Source: Trebonia sp963777905 (GTDB lineage: Bacteria; Actinomycetota; Actinomycetes; Streptosporangiales; Streptosporangiaceae). Taken from it: 64,000 bases of DNA. Numbering within the stretch: the stretch's first letter is position 1; each line of letters starts with the position of its first letter. A model generated the notes under the pieces. The model searched no databases. It saw only the letters and a program-made list of their open reading frames with translations, and was not told the DNA's origin. Below are positions 53,239 to 62,128 of this stretch, piece by piece. The DNA is taken from the NCBI GenBank assembly GCA_963777905.1, contig CAVZSM010000019.1, forward strand, positions 1 to 64,000, written 5' to 3'. The position numbers and the translations under genes were made by a program.

Positions 53239-53969
53239 CGCACTGGCGGCACGTGCACCGACGCCGGCACGAGCAGCCGCGCCCCGACGACGATCGCCAC
53301 CAGCGCGACGAGCGCGAACAGGCACACCCACACCCCGCCGGGCACCCCGGTCAGCCGCGCGAGCTGGTCCGCGTCCGACACTCCGCCGCGCCGCCGCCGC
53401 CGGTCCCTGCGCTGCGACCGCGCCAGCTCAACCACCGGCCGCAGCCCGCCGAACAGCAGGAACCACGCCACCCCGTAGCCGAACAGCGCCTGCAGCAGGG
53501 AAGTCGCGTACGCCGTCACCCCGAACACAGCGCCCCCGGCCACCAGCGCCACCACGATCCCGAAGGCGTTGCGCATCATGACGAACGCGGCGAGCAGCAG
53601 CGCAAGGAACGCCCACAGCAGCAGCGTCACGTGATGCGTGAACAGCAGCACCGCGGCCCCGGCGCCGAGCAGCGGCGGCGTCACGTACCCGGCGAACGCG
53701 GTGAGCACCATCCCTGGCCCGGTCCGCTTGCCCCGCAACACCGTCTCACCCGACGTGTCCGAATGCAGCCGGATTCCCTCCAGCCGCCGCCCGCTCAGCA
53801 CGGAGAGCAGCGCATGCCCGCCCTCGTGCGCGATCGTGATCGCATTTCGCGTCACGTGCCACAGCCGTACGTCGAGCACCACAGCCAGCGCCGCGAGCCC
53901 GGCCACCGCGACCACCCACACCGGAGGCACCGGTTGCGTTCCCGTGAGCCGCTCCCACAGCACCGACAT
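53235..53969 (-). CDS. M50-like membrane metalloprotease
   Basis: Membrane protein of ~244 residues with the zinc motif HEGGHALL inside a helix (NAITIAHEGGHALLSVLSG), as in site-2-type M50B proteases; the third ligand, usually in an N-P-D-G/L-D-G motif, is not obvious, so it may be a non-classical or inactive relative. About six helices. ATG 53969 (MSVLWERLTGTQPV) is preferred over the long frame to 54071. Stop overlaps the downstream dehydrogenase start (ATGA), indicating coupled translation and perhaps processing of that lipoprotein, which is speculation. Confidence 0.75.
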   Translation of the reverse strand: MSVLWERLTGTQPVPPVWVVAVAGLAALAVVLDVRLWHVTRNAITIAHEGGHALLSVLSGRRLEGIRLHSDTSGETVLRGKRTGPGMVLTAFAGYVTPPLLGAGAAVLLFTHHVTLLLWAFLALLLAAFVMMRNAFGIVVALVAGGAVFGVTAYATSLLQALFGYGVAWFLLFGGLRPVVELARSQRRDRRRRRGGVSDADQLARLTGVPGGVWVCLFALVALVAIVVGARLLVPASVHVPPVR

Positions 53970-54099
53970 ACCCGACAGGCTAGGCGAAGCGCCCGACTCG
54001 CCGGCGCGCCTTTCCCGTTCTCCCACGGAACGCCCCGCGAGTGTGCTAACTGTAAGTAGTTGGACATGCACCTATGCGTCGGCAACAGCGGGCGGTGAA

Positions 54100-54789
54100 T
54101 TGCAGGCGAGAAGCAGGCACGCCACGGCCAGGCGGCTCAGGCAGGTCGCAGCGTACGCGGGACCGGCCAATGCCGCCCGTAAGCGTGAGTCCGCCCGCCG
54201 CCTGGCTGTCCTGCTAACGGTGGCGGCGGCCTCCACGGTGGTGGTGACCGCCGCGGCCGTGGCCTCCCCGCGCCCCGCCGTCCGGGGCGCCACCGCGACC
54301 GCGTCGACCGCCCGGCGAAGCGCGACGCCGCCGAAGGCCGCGACGGGGAACGCCCCTCGCCGCGAGGCCGTGCCGGCCCCGACCGCCGTGCAGCCCGTAT
54401 CGCCGTCCCCTCTGACGCTGACCGCGCTCGAGCGCGAATCCTGCCCCGCCAAGGCCACCGCCTGCGTAGACCTGACCAGGCACCTCACCTGGCTCCAGTC
54501 CGCCGGCAAGGTCACCTTCGGCCCGATCCGCGCGGAACCGGGCCCGCCGGGAAGCGCCCACGCGACCCCGCGCGGCATTTTCCAGGTCTCCTGGAAGGCT
54601 GGCGCGACATTCATCAGCAACATCTACCACGAGCCAATGCCCTGGGCCGTCTTCTTCGCCCCGGGCGGCATCGCCTTCCACGGCGGCAGCCTGACCACCC
54701 CCTCCCACGGCTGCGTCCACCTGACCGTCGCGGACGCCCACTACTACAACCAGCACCTCCCCGACGGCGCCGAGGTGGTCGTCTTCTAA
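54100..54789 (+). CDS. L,D-transpeptidase (YkuD domain)
   Basis: Peptidoglycan 3-3 cross-linking enzyme. The C-terminal YkuD domain carries IAFHGGSLTTPSHGCVHLT, with the catalytic Cys in SHGCVHL and the upstream His in FHGG; GIFQVSWKAGATF and HEPMPWAVFFAPGG are core strands. An N-terminal basic stretch and one hydrophobic segment (RLAVLLTVAAASTVVVTAAA) act as signal anchor, followed by a Pro/Ala/Thr linker. The start is uncertain: TTG 54100 and GTG 54043 are both possible in the frame, neither with a strong ribosome site. It is divergent from the M50-like gene and convergent with the penicillin acylase, whose reading frame overlaps most of this gene. Confidence 0.82.
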   Translation: MQARSRHATARRLRQVAAYAGPANAARKRESARRLAVLLTVAAASTVVVTAAAVASPRPAVRGATATASTARRSATPPKAATGNAPRREAVPAPTAVQPVSPSPLTLTALERESCPAKATACVDLTRHLTWLQSAGKVTFGPIRAEPGPPGSAHATPRGIFQVSWKAGATFISNIYHEPMPWAVFFAPGGIAFHGGSLTTPSHGCVHLTVADAHYYNQHLPDGAEVVVF

Positions 54790-56958
54790 CCCGGTCATCG
54801 GGATGCGCCGGTGCTCCGCCCATTCGGGCAGCTGATCGCCGAAATGCGGATTCGCCGGGTCCCCAGATGCCCCGCCCGGGATGACCCAGCTCGCGGTATC
54901 AGGCGAGGCAAGGTCTACGACCTGCCGGTACACCGACAGGCTCAGCACGGTGAAGGGGCTGCCCGCCTTCCATCCGTACCCGGCCGCCTGGATGGTGTCG
55001 GCGTCTCCGCCCATCGGCACGGCAGGCAGCGGCCCCACCTCGGCCAGCGGATGCACCCGCGCCGCCTGGTGCACGTCACCCCATCGCCACAGCCCGGGGT
55101 CGGCCCCGCCGTGTTCGGAAGCCGAGGCCCAGGCGGCGGCCAGCGCCCCGGGCACAGTGGCGAGCACCCGCTCGCTCCGCTCCCTGCCCGCCTCAGAGGC
55201 GGCTGGCACCGGTCCGCCGAGCAGCTCCCAGGTGTCGTTGGCCAGCCAGCGCCGAACCAGGGTCGTCGTAGGCGCCGGAACACCCGACGCCATCCACTCC
55301 CACGTCCGGTCCCCGAGCACCGGCCGGTACAGCCGGGCGGCCAGCGCCCGCTGAAAACACGCGTACAGCAGCGCCGCCCCCGACCCGGCACCAAGATCCC
55401 CGTCCCACGAGGCCAGCAGGGACCGCGCCGCCTCAGCGCCGGAATCGGCGAAAGGCCCAAGCCCCCCGAGCACCCGAATCCACGCCAAAGCCGCCCACGA
55501 CACCGTGTCGGCCTGCATGCCGGCCAGCGAAGCCACGCTCAGCGAACCGGACCCGGAGAGCAGCGACCTGATCCGCTCCGCCCGGAACGGCTGCGAGAAC
55601 GTGTAGGAGATGTAAGGCGAAGACGCGTCCGTGATCGTGTTGTTCGCCGTCATCACGAACCCTACGTCGGGATCGATCGCCCGCGGCAGCGAAGCGAACG
55701 GCACGGACCCGGTCCATTCGCACGACCCGTCCCACCCCGCCACGGGCAGCCGGCGTCCCCCCGGACCCGAACGCACCGGCACTTCCCCCCGGCACTGATA
55801 CGCGATCCGCCCGGCGGTGTCGGCGCAGACGAGGTTGTTAACCGGATCAACCCACCCCTCTTGCGCGGACGCCAGCTCCTCAACGGACCTCGCGGTGAGC
55901 ATCGGCAGCAGGCACTCGAACCCCCGGTTCGGCTGGTACGTCCCGACCCACTTCAGCGTGATCGCCGTCCCGTCGGCCGGGTCCCCGTGCACGACCGGCC
56001 CGTGCCGCGTCGCCCAGGTGGTGACCGGCACCTCGTAGTCGCCGCGCACGAGGATCCGCTCTTCCCGCACGGACGCGTTGGCCCACCCGTCCGGCGTGAG
56101 GTACCGCGACCCGTCGAACTGCTCGATGTAGAGGTCCTGCGTGTCCGCGTCGCCGTGGGTGATCGCCCACGCCACGGAGCCGTTGAACCCGAAATGCGGG
56201 AACCCCGGCAGCCCGGGGAACGTCGCCCCCGCCACATCGAATTCAGGGCACGACACCCGGCACTGCCAGTACACGTTCGGGGTGTCGAGCGCACGGTGCG
56301 AGTCGTTGCACAGCACGGCCCCGCCATGCGTGGTCCGCCGCCCGCTGACCGCCCACGCGTTGGACCCGGGCTCCGCCTCCGCGAGAAAGCCAAGGTGCCC
56401 GGCGATGTCGCCGAGAGCCGAGTCCAGCAGCCGCGACACCCGCCCGTCCGGCGGAACAGCCAGCGGTGACCCCAGCGGCGGCCGCGTCTCGAGCCGGGAG
56501 AACGCGTCCGGCCCGATCCGCGCCAGCAGCACCCCGTTCACCAGCTTGTGCTGCCACTGCCCCATCAGCACATGCCGCACCTTGAACGCCGCCACCGAAT
56601 GCCACGGCTGCCACGACTCGACCCGGTCCCGCAGCGGCAGCGGCAGCGCCCCGTCCGCCACCGCGCCGTTCACCCCGTCCGCGTACGCCTCGAACGCCGC
56701 CCGCAGCCGCGGCGACATCGCCGCGACGTCGGCCTCGGCCGCGGCCGCCAGCCGCAGCCGCCGCGCCAGCACGTCCCCGGCCACCGCGGCAGCCCCGGCG
56801 ACCTCCGCCCACCGCCCGCACGCCCGCCGCCGGTCGTAGTCCATCTGGAACAGCCGGTCCTGCGCGCACGCGTACCCCATTCCGAACCACGCCGCGGTCT
56901 CGGTCTCACCCCGCACATGCGGCACTCCGTAGCTATCGCGCTCCAGATGGAAGTCCAT
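54214..56958 (-). CDS. Penicillin acylase family protein with abnormal C-terminal extension
   Basis: Ntn-hydrolase of the penicillin/acyl-homoserine lactone acylase family. The autocatalytic Ser is in EPGSNAWAVSG (near residue 199), splitting alpha and beta chains. FPGLPGFPHFGFNGSVAW, THGDADTQDLYIEQ, VMTANNTITDASSPY and VIPGGASGDPANPHFGDQLP are typical later motifs. There is no signal peptide, so it may be cytoplasmic. The conserved part ends near HRRIPM at about 54795, but the frame has no stop until 54214, adding ~190 residues antisense to the L,D-transpeptidase. In a neighbouring frame TGA and TAG lie at 54788-54798, so a one-base change is the likely cause. It would hydrolyse an amide such as an N-acyl amino acid, lactone or beta-lactam. 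Confidence 0.8.
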   Translation of the reverse strand: MDFHLERDSYGVPHVRGETETAAWFGMGYACAQDRLFQMDYDRRRACGRWAEVAGAAAVAGDVLARRLRLAAAAEADVAAMSPRLRAAFEAYADGVNGAVADGALPLPLRDRVESWQPWHSVAAFKVRHVLMGQWQHKLVNGVLLARIGPDAFSRLETRPPLGSPLAVPPDGRVSRLLDSALGDIAGHLGFLAEAEPGSNAWAVSGRRTTHGGAVLCNDSHRALDTPNVYWQCRVSCPEFDVAGATFPGLPGFPHFGFNGSVAWAITHGDADTQDLYIEQFDGSRYLTPDGWANASVREERILVRGDYEVPVTTWATRHGPVVHGDPADGTAITLKWVGTYQPNRGFECLLPMLTARSVEELASAQEGWVDPVNNLVCADTAGRIAYQCRGEVPVRSGPGGRRLPVAGWDGSCEWTGSVPFASLPRAIDPDVGFVMTANNTITDASSPYISYTFSQPFRAERIRSLLSGSGSLSVASLAGMQADTVSWAALAWIRVLGGLGPFADSGAEAARSLLASWDGDLGAGSGAALLYACFQRALAARLYRPVLGDRTWEWMASGVPAPTTTLVRRWLANDTWELLGGPVPAASEAGRERSERVLATVPGALAAAWASASEHGGADPGLWRWGDVHQAARVHPLAEVGPLPAVPMGGDADTIQAAGYGWKAGSPFTVLSLSVYRQVVDLASPDTASWVIPGGASGDPANPHFGDQLPEWAEHRRIPMTGLEDDHLGAVGEVLVVVVGVRDGQVDAAVGGGGQAAAVEGDAARGEEDGPGHWLVVDVADECRASLPGDLENAARGRVGASRRARFRADRAEGDLAGGLEPGEVPGQVYAGGGLGGAGFALERGQRQRGRRYGLHGGRGRHGLAARGVPRRGLRRRRASPGGRRGRGGAPDGGARGGHGRGGHHHRGGRRHR

Positions 56959-56966
56959 GAAGAGAA

Positions 56967-56978
56967 TTATCCCGAACG
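56967..56978 (-). promoter_or_regulatory. Copy of the CGTTCGGGATAA motif
   Basis: Reads CGTTCGGGATAA on the minus strand, ending 9 bases before the penicillin acylase ATG at 56958. Its position so close to a start codon suggests a promoter -10 region with a very short leader, or an operator. Same 12-mer as at 18400-18411 and 44591-44602. Confidence 0.35.
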
Positions 56979-57049
56979 GGCCCGTGTCTCCGCCTCAACT
57001 GGAAAAGGTAACGATTCCAATCGGCAAAAACGAGTATTAGAGTGCTGCC

Positions 57050-57478
57050 ATGTCCTCACCAGCCGACACGGCCATCGAAGCCTTCCTCGCCGAGCCAAAG
57101 AACATCATCGTCGCGGGCATCCGCAAGGACGGCCGCCCGCACGTCAGCCCCAACTGGTTCTTCTGGGACGGCGAGAAGTTCTACGTCTCGACGACCCGCA
57201 ACCGCGCGAAGTACAACGTCTTCCGCCGCGACCCCAGGGTGGAACTCGTGATCGACGACCCAGCCGACCGTCGCTACATAGGGCTCTCCGGCACGGTAGA
57301 GGTTCGCGAGGACATCCCCGCCAACCTGGATTTCTTCCGCGGCATCCACCAGAAGCACGGCCGCCCCATCCCGCCGGACGAAGAGTACATCGCCCGCCTG
57401 ACAGGCGAAGACCGCGTCCTCCTGGCCATCACCCCGTCAGCCCCGCCAAGCGCCTGGCTGCTCTGGGGCTTCTCCTGA
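57050..57478 (+). CDS. PPOX-class F420-dependent oxidoreductase
   Basis: Split beta-barrel flavin/deazaflavin protein of 142 residues, close to the pyridoxamine 5'-phosphate oxidase-like F420 reductases. Typical motifs are NIIVAGIRKDGRPHVSPNWF, YVSTTRNRAKYNVFRRDPRV and YIGLSGTVEVREDI. F420 is inferred from the family and from the Ddn-like gene elsewhere in the window. The substrate is unknown. It is divergent from the penicillin acylase. Confidence 0.87.
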   Translation: MSSPADTAIEAFLAEPKNIIVAGIRKDGRPHVSPNWFFWDGEKFYVSTTRNRAKYNVFRRDPRVELVIDDPADRRYIGLSGTVEVREDIPANLDFFRGIHQKHGRPIPPDEEYIARLTGEDRVLLAITPSAPPSAWLLWGFS

Positions 57479-57539
57479 GGAACAAAACAGTATCGGCCAG
57501 GTAAGGTAGTTTAGGCCGCTAGTACATTTTAATAGCGAT

Positions 57540-57561
57540 AGAATTCGATTAATCGGATTCT
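57540..57561. promoter_or_regulatory. Near-perfect 22-bp palindrome upstream of the HNH gene
   Basis: AGAATTCGATTAATCGGATTCT is a dyad with only one mismatched pair, within an AT-rich patch. Outer arms GCGAT (57535-57539) and ATCGC (about 57567-57571) add a second, spaced dyad. It ends 28 bp before the GTG start and is probably an operator or a structural element of this repeat-type gene. Confidence 0.55.
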
Positions 57562-57589
57562 TGAAAATCGCACTCGAACGGAGCGGGCC

Positions 57590-60065
57590 GTGACGCAGCC
57601 GCAGACTCCAGGGCGCGGGCCAGGCGAAGAGCCAGCCCGCGACTCCGGGTCGCCCGGCGGCGCCACGCCTGCTCCTGATGGGCAACCGCCAGCCAGCGAG
57701 CGGCCGGCCCGCGGGTCCGCGCCAGCCGACGACGGCGCGGCCGCCCGCGGCAGCGGGCCAGAGGCTGCGGGCGGGCAACGGGATCCGCGGCTGGCCGGGT
57801 TCGCCGAGGGCGGTGCCGGTGACACCTGCCCGCCGGGCGCGGGGCTCGCGGCCGTGGTGGACGAGCTGTCCGGACCGGAGTGGCGGTGCGCGGGCGCGAC
57901 CGATGAGGAACTGATCGGCCTGCTCGGCCGCTGGGACGCGATCGGGTCGTGGGCGGAGGCCGGCAAGCTCGGCGTGGTCCGCGAACTGCTGCGCCGCCGG
58001 GCCCGGCCCGGCCTGGGCGGCGCAGCGCCGAGTCACGGTGACCTGCCGGATCAGTGGGAGGAGGGCGCCGGGCATGAGGTCAGCGGCGCGCTGGCGATCT
58101 CGCTGCGGTCGGCGGACAACCTGACCGCCGTCGCGTGGGACCTGCGGGCCCGCCTCCCGGGCATCGGCGCCGCCCTCGCCGACGGCACCCTGAGCCCGGT
58201 GAAGGCCCGGATCATCTCCGATGAGCTGAAGGTCCTCGACGACGAGCATGCGGCGCAGGCGGAGAAGCTGATCCTGGACCTGCTGGACGGGCAGACCCCG
58301 GCGCAGCTGGGCCGCCTCGCCGCCCACGCCGTGGTGACGGTGGACCCGGACGGGGCCGCCAAGCGCCGCCAGCACGCGGAGCGGGAGGAAGCGCGGGTGC
58401 GGTTCTGGCGGGACAACGGCGGCGCGTGCGCGCTGGCCGCGTTCGGCCTGCCGACCGACGCGGCGCTGGCCGCGAACGACGCGATCAACGACCGCGCCGC
58501 GGCGTACAAGGCGGCGAAGCTGCGGCCGGACGCGCGGATGGACCAGCTGCGGGTGCTGGCGTTCCTGGACATCCTCAACGGCATCACCCTGCAAGCCCGC
58601 ATCGCCGCCGACCGCGCCGCGCAAGCCGAGCAGGCCAGCGCCAGCGGCGATGACGGCAGCACCAGCCAAGGCACACCTGGCGGCCCCGGCAGTACCGGCC
58701 CAGACGATGACGGCAGCGGATACCTCGGCGGTGGGGACCACGGCACCGATAGCGGTGACGTTTCCACCAGCGACGTCGGCGGTGGGGCCAGCACGAGTGA
58801 CCGAGACGGTGAGGGCAGCACCAGCGACGATGCAGGTGACGACCCGGGCGGCACCCGCCCAGATGATGACGGCAGCGCTCACGCCAGCGATGGTGGCCAC
58901 AACACCAGTGCCGGTGACGTTTCCACCAGCAACGCCGGCGGTGCGGGCAGCACCAGCGACAGGGCCGGTGACAGCAGCACCATCGACCGCGATCGTGACG
59001 ACAGCGGCGGTGACCGTGACAGTAGCGTCACCGACGATCCAGTCGGCAGGCCCGGCCGTCCAAGCGGCGGCGGCCCCGGCGATCCCGCGTCCGCTCCGAT
59101 TCTTCCGGCGCTGACCGCGCGGTCCAACCTCACCTTGCCGCTGGCCACCCTGCTCGGGCTGGCCGAACGGCCCGGCGCCGCGCACGGCCTCGGACCCCTC
59201 GACCCCGCCCTGGTCCGCGACCTCGCCGCCACCGCCGCCGGCAGCCCGCACAGCCAATGGTGCACCACCATCACCGACAGCCAGGGAGTGGCCGTCGCGC
59301 ACGGCTGCGCAAAACCAGCCCGGACCAAGAAAAACAGGCCCGCCAGCCGCGACGGGCCCAGCCCAGTGGGCGTTCACCCCGACCGGCGACCCAGGACCGC
59401 CCGGCGGCTACGGCACCTGGACACTCACCCTGCCCGGCGGCCGCGAGCTCACCGTCCAACTCGAGCCCATCCCGGTGACCGACTGCGACCACCGGCACGA
59501 GTCACGCGGCTACCAGCCCAGTGACACCCTCCGCCACCTGGTCCAGGTCCGCGACGGGACCTGCACGTTCCCGCCGTGTTCCCGGCATGCCCGCGAGTCC
59601 GACTTCGAGCATGCGGTCCCGTATGACAAGGGCGGCCGGACCTGCGCCTGCAACGGCGGCGCCAGAAGCCGCCGCTGCCACCGGGTCAAGCAATCCAAAG
59701 GCTGGACCGTCACCCAGCCCCAGCCCGGCTGGCACCAGTGGACCACCCCCGCCGGGCGCACCTACACCCAAGGACCAATGCAATACCCCGCGTTATATCA
59801 GCTGCACAGCAGCTCCTCGTGCGAGAGACTTGGCGCATGCACGCGGTTGTGTCGACCGTACGGATCGAGGATCTTGAAGCTGCTCGCGGGGCGCTGGCGG
59901 ACCTTAGGCTCAGTCTGGTGCCGAGGGCGCCCGGATTCGTCAGCGCGTACTGGCTGGCGCCGGTTGACGGGATCGGCATGTCGGTCATCGTCTTCGACAC
60001 GAAGGAACGCGCCGAGGAGGCCGTCAGGTATCCGGTTCCGCCGCTGCCTGGTGTCACCCCGCTAA
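57590..60065 (+). pseudogene. DUF222/HNH endonuclease (13E12 type), frameshifted
   Basis: The N-terminal DUF222 region (about residues 85-345) includes LKVLDDEHAAQAEKLILDLL and LRVLAFLDILNGITL. A Ser/Thr/Asp/Gly-rich linker with an in-frame 159-bp duplication follows. The frame then breaks at about 59330-59370; in the next frame the protein continues with AQWAFTPTGDPGPPGGYG and the HNH region: CTFPPCSRHARESDFEHAVP, then YDKGGRTCACN and RCHRVKQSKGW. The natural end should be near MQYPA (about 59790); the stop at 60065 overlaps the next gene, so a second change is possible. 13E12 elements in mycobacteria are repeated and serve as prophage integration sites. GTG start at 57590. Confidence 0.8.
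58699..59016 (+). repeat. 159-bp imperfect tandem duplication in the HNH gene linker
   Basis: The segment from 58699 recurs from 58858 with exact 159-bp spacing (53 codons): CCCAGACGATGACGGCAGCG against CCCAGATGATGACGGCAGCG, and GGTGACGTTTCCACCAGC at 58754 and again at 58913. The encoded units share PDDDGS and GDVSTS. It is in frame and sits between DUF222 and HNH. Confidence 0.75.
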
Positions 60066-60100
60066 CAGTAGAAATCCGTGAGGTGTACGCCAGCGCTTAG
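59837..60100 (+). CDS. Small ABM-like (antibiotic biosynthesis monooxygenase fold) protein
   Basis: About 87 residues: MHAVVSTVRIEDLEAARGAL, LVPRAPGFVSAYWLAPVDG and MSVIVFDTKERAEEAV fit the dimeric alpha-beta ferredoxin-like fold of ABM proteins (beta-alpha-beta-beta-alpha-beta). No catalytic residues are certain. ATG 59837 is chosen because the fold starts there; a longer frame begins at 59738. It overlaps the tail of the HNH reading frame and, by 4 bp, the stop of the convergent methyltransferase gene. Confidence 0.7.
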   Translation: MHAVVSTVRIEDLEAARGALADLRLSLVPRAPGFVSAYWLAPVDGIGMSVIVFDTKERAEEAVRYPVPPLPGVTPLTVEIREVYASA

Positions 60101-61263
60101 CGGTGCCAGATGCGATCCGAGGCGAGCGCCGCGCCCTCGGCGAGGACGGCGAGCTTGGCCCACCCGAGTTCGGGGTGGATGCGGGAGCCGAACCCGCAGT
60201 CGGCGCCCGCGATGACGTTCTCGGGGCCGAGCCGGTCGGTGTAGCGGGTGATGCGCTCGGCGACCAGTTCCGGGTGCTCGATGAGGTTCGTGGAGTGCGT
60301 GACGACGCCGGGGATGAGGATCTTGCCGTCCGGCAGCTTGACGTCCTCCCACAGGTGATACTCGTGCTCGTGCCGCGAGTTGGCCGCCTCGATCAGGTAG
60401 GCGCCGGCCTTGACCTGGAGCATGATGTCCGCGATGTCCGCGAGCGGTATGTCGTTGGCGTGCGGGCCGTGCCAGCTGCCCCAGCACAGGTGGTACCGGA
60501 TGCGGTCCTCCGGCAGGCCGTCCAGGGCGTGATTGAGCACCTCGATGCTGTCTCGCGCGTAGCGGCGGTACGAGTCCAGGTCGAACTCGGGGGAGCGGTC
60601 CCAGGCCGCCGGGACCCATGCGTCGTCGACCTGAAGGATGAACCCCGCGTCGATGATCGCCTTGTACTCCTGCCTGATGGTGTCGGCGAGGGCTCGCATC
60701 AGCTCGTCGCGGGTGGCGTAGTACTCGTTGCCGAGGCCCACCTCAATGCTGGCCGGAGCTACCACCGGCATGAACGCTTCCAGCGCGGGGTTGTCCCGCA
60801 GCGCGTCCTTCAGGTTGGCTATGTCGCGCTGCACCGCCTCCGGCTTGTAACGCAGCGGGCCCGTGACGACGGGCTCAGTAACTATAGAGCTGAAGAAGTA
60901 CGTGTCCTCCATGTACCCGAAGATGCTGGCGTTGGCGTCCGCCCACGCGTAGAAGCCGGGGAACTGATCGCGGTCGCGGCCCTTCAGGAGCGGCTCGGCG
61001 TCCTGGGACCATTCCCGCCCCTCGATGCCGTCCATCCGGTCGCGGACGTACCACATCCACAGGGTCTTGCCGAACTCGCCGTCGTCTACGACGTCGATCC
61101 CGGCCCGCTCCTGGCGGGCGACAACCTCGGCGACCGCAGAGCGCAGTTCGGGGAGCACGTCCGGCGCCCACTCCCCACGTTCCGTCATGGCCTTCGACAG
61201 TTCTCGCGGCCGCTGGAGCGCCCCAACGTGGGTGGTAAGGATCCGGTCAGTGCTCCGCTGCAT
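60097..61263 (-). CDS. Cobalamin-independent methionine synthase-like protein
   Basis: About 388 residues with the MetE C-terminal-domain fold (TIM barrel, UROD/MetE-like), lacking the N-terminal domain of full MetE. It opens with ILTTHVGALQRPREL and has AGIDVVDDGEFGKTLW and VQAG-like IDAGFILQVDDAWVP; candidate zinc ligands are His and Cys in YHLCWGSWHGPHAN and the later Cys in IAGADCGFGSRIHP. It may transfer a methyl group between a folate or other donor and a thiol; in actinomycetes such short homologues are often of unknown substrate. ATG 61263 follows GGAGGG. It is followed on the same strand, upstream, by cobalamin genes, so a link to corrinoid metabolism is possible. Confidence 0.85.
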   Translation of the reverse strand: MQRSTDRILTTHVGALQRPRELSKAMTERGEWAPDVLPELRSAVAEVVARQERAGIDVVDDGEFGKTLWMWYVRDRMDGIEGREWSQDAEPLLKGRDRDQFPGFYAWADANASIFGYMEDTYFFSSIVTEPVVTGPLRYKPEAVQRDIANLKDALRDNPALEAFMPVVAPASIEVGLGNEYYATRDELMRALADTIRQEYKAIIDAGFILQVDDAWVPAAWDRSPEFDLDSYRRYARDSIEVLNHALDGLPEDRIRYHLCWGSWHGPHANDIPLADIADIMLQVKAGAYLIEAANSRHEHEYHLWEDVKLPDGKILIPGVVTHSTNLIEHPELVAERITRYTDRLGPENVIAGADCGFGSRIHPELGWAKLAVLAEGAALASDRIWHR

Positions 61264-61344
61264 GTGCCCTCCATGGCTCCGTTGCCTAGAGCACCACAGT
61301 AAGTCCGGGATGGCGCGCACGAAAGACCGCGGTATCTCGCATGG

Positions 61345-62109
61345 CTAGCTGACCAAGACGCAGGCGACCAGCACGGTCGCGGCGCTGACTTCGACGATCG
61401 CGCCGAATACGTCTCCGGTCATCCCGCCAAGCCGCCGTCGCGCCACCAGCTGGAGCAGCCCGCCGGCCAGCAGGCCGATGAGGGCGGCGACCAGCCCGCG
61501 CACCGCCAGTCCCGCGCCGTCCGACGCGAGCCCGGCGACCGCGATGGCGCAGCCGAGCAGCACGACGGTCAACGTCCTGGCCCGCCGACTCGTCCGGCCC
61601 GCGACCAGGGCGCCGAAACCGCCGGGCCGCGCGGCGGGGGAGCCCGTCGCGACCACGACGGCGACGCGGCCGGTGACCTCGGCCAGCACGAGTGACGCCG
61701 CGGCCCTGTCCGACACCGCGGCGAGCGCGGTCACCTGGACGAGCAGCACGAGAACAAGCGCGGCGACGCCCATCGGTCCGACGTCCGAGCGGCGCATGAT
61801 GGCCAGCGCGTCAGCCGGGGCCCGACGGCTGCCGAGACCGTCGGCCGTGTCGGCCAGGCCGTCCAGGTGCAGGCCCCCGGTCAGCAGCGCGATCAGCCCC
61901 ACCGCGAGCGCCGCGCCGAGTAGCCGCCGCGGCCCGCCGGAGCCGCCAGTATCGACACCGATCATGACGCCGGCGCCGGCCAGCCCCAGCAGCAGCCCCA
62001 CCACGGGCATCCACAGCACGGCCCGCACGGCATCGCCTTCGCCGAGTTCCGCTTCGCCGCCAACCGGAATGACCGTGAACAGGCTCACCGCAGTCCGCAA
62101 CGACCTCAC
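61345..62109 (-). CDS. cobS: Adenosylcobinamide-GDP ribazoletransferase
   Basis: Cobalamin synthase, the last joining step that attaches alpha-ribazole to adenosylcobinamide-GDP. Integral membrane protein of ~254 residues with six to seven helices. Family motifs are FTVIPVG near the N-terminus, LTGGLHLDGLADTADGLG (Asp-rich active site), IMRRSDVGPMGVAAL and RRRLGGMTGDVFGAIVE. GTG 62109 is chosen because it places SLRTAVSLFTVIPVG at the N-terminus; a longer frame to 62211 overlaps cobU. It lies 19 bp after cobU. Confidence 0.92.
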   Translation of the reverse strand: MRSLRTAVSLFTVIPVGGEAELGEGDAVRAVLWMPVVGLLLGLAGAGVMIGVDTGGSGGPRRLLGAALAVGLIALLTGGLHLDGLADTADGLGSRRAPADALAIMRRSDVGPMGVAALVLVLLVQVTALAAVSDRAAASLVLAEVTGRVAVVVATGSPAARPGGFGALVAGRTSRRARTLTVVLLGCAIAVAGLASDGAGLAVRGLVAALIGLLAGGLLQLVARRRLGGMTGDVFGAIVEVSAATVLVACVLVS

Positions 62110-62128
62110 AGCAAGATCCCCGCGTTGT

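Noticed and set aside
54811..56469. 552-codon plus frame opposite the penicillin acylase
   Set aside because: Composition is Arg/Pro/His-rich with no motif; the minus frame has the Ntn-hydrolase signature.
58650..59040. CRISPR-like array in the HNH gene
   Set aside because: The repeats are in-frame coding units with a 159-bp period, not short repeats with unique spacers.
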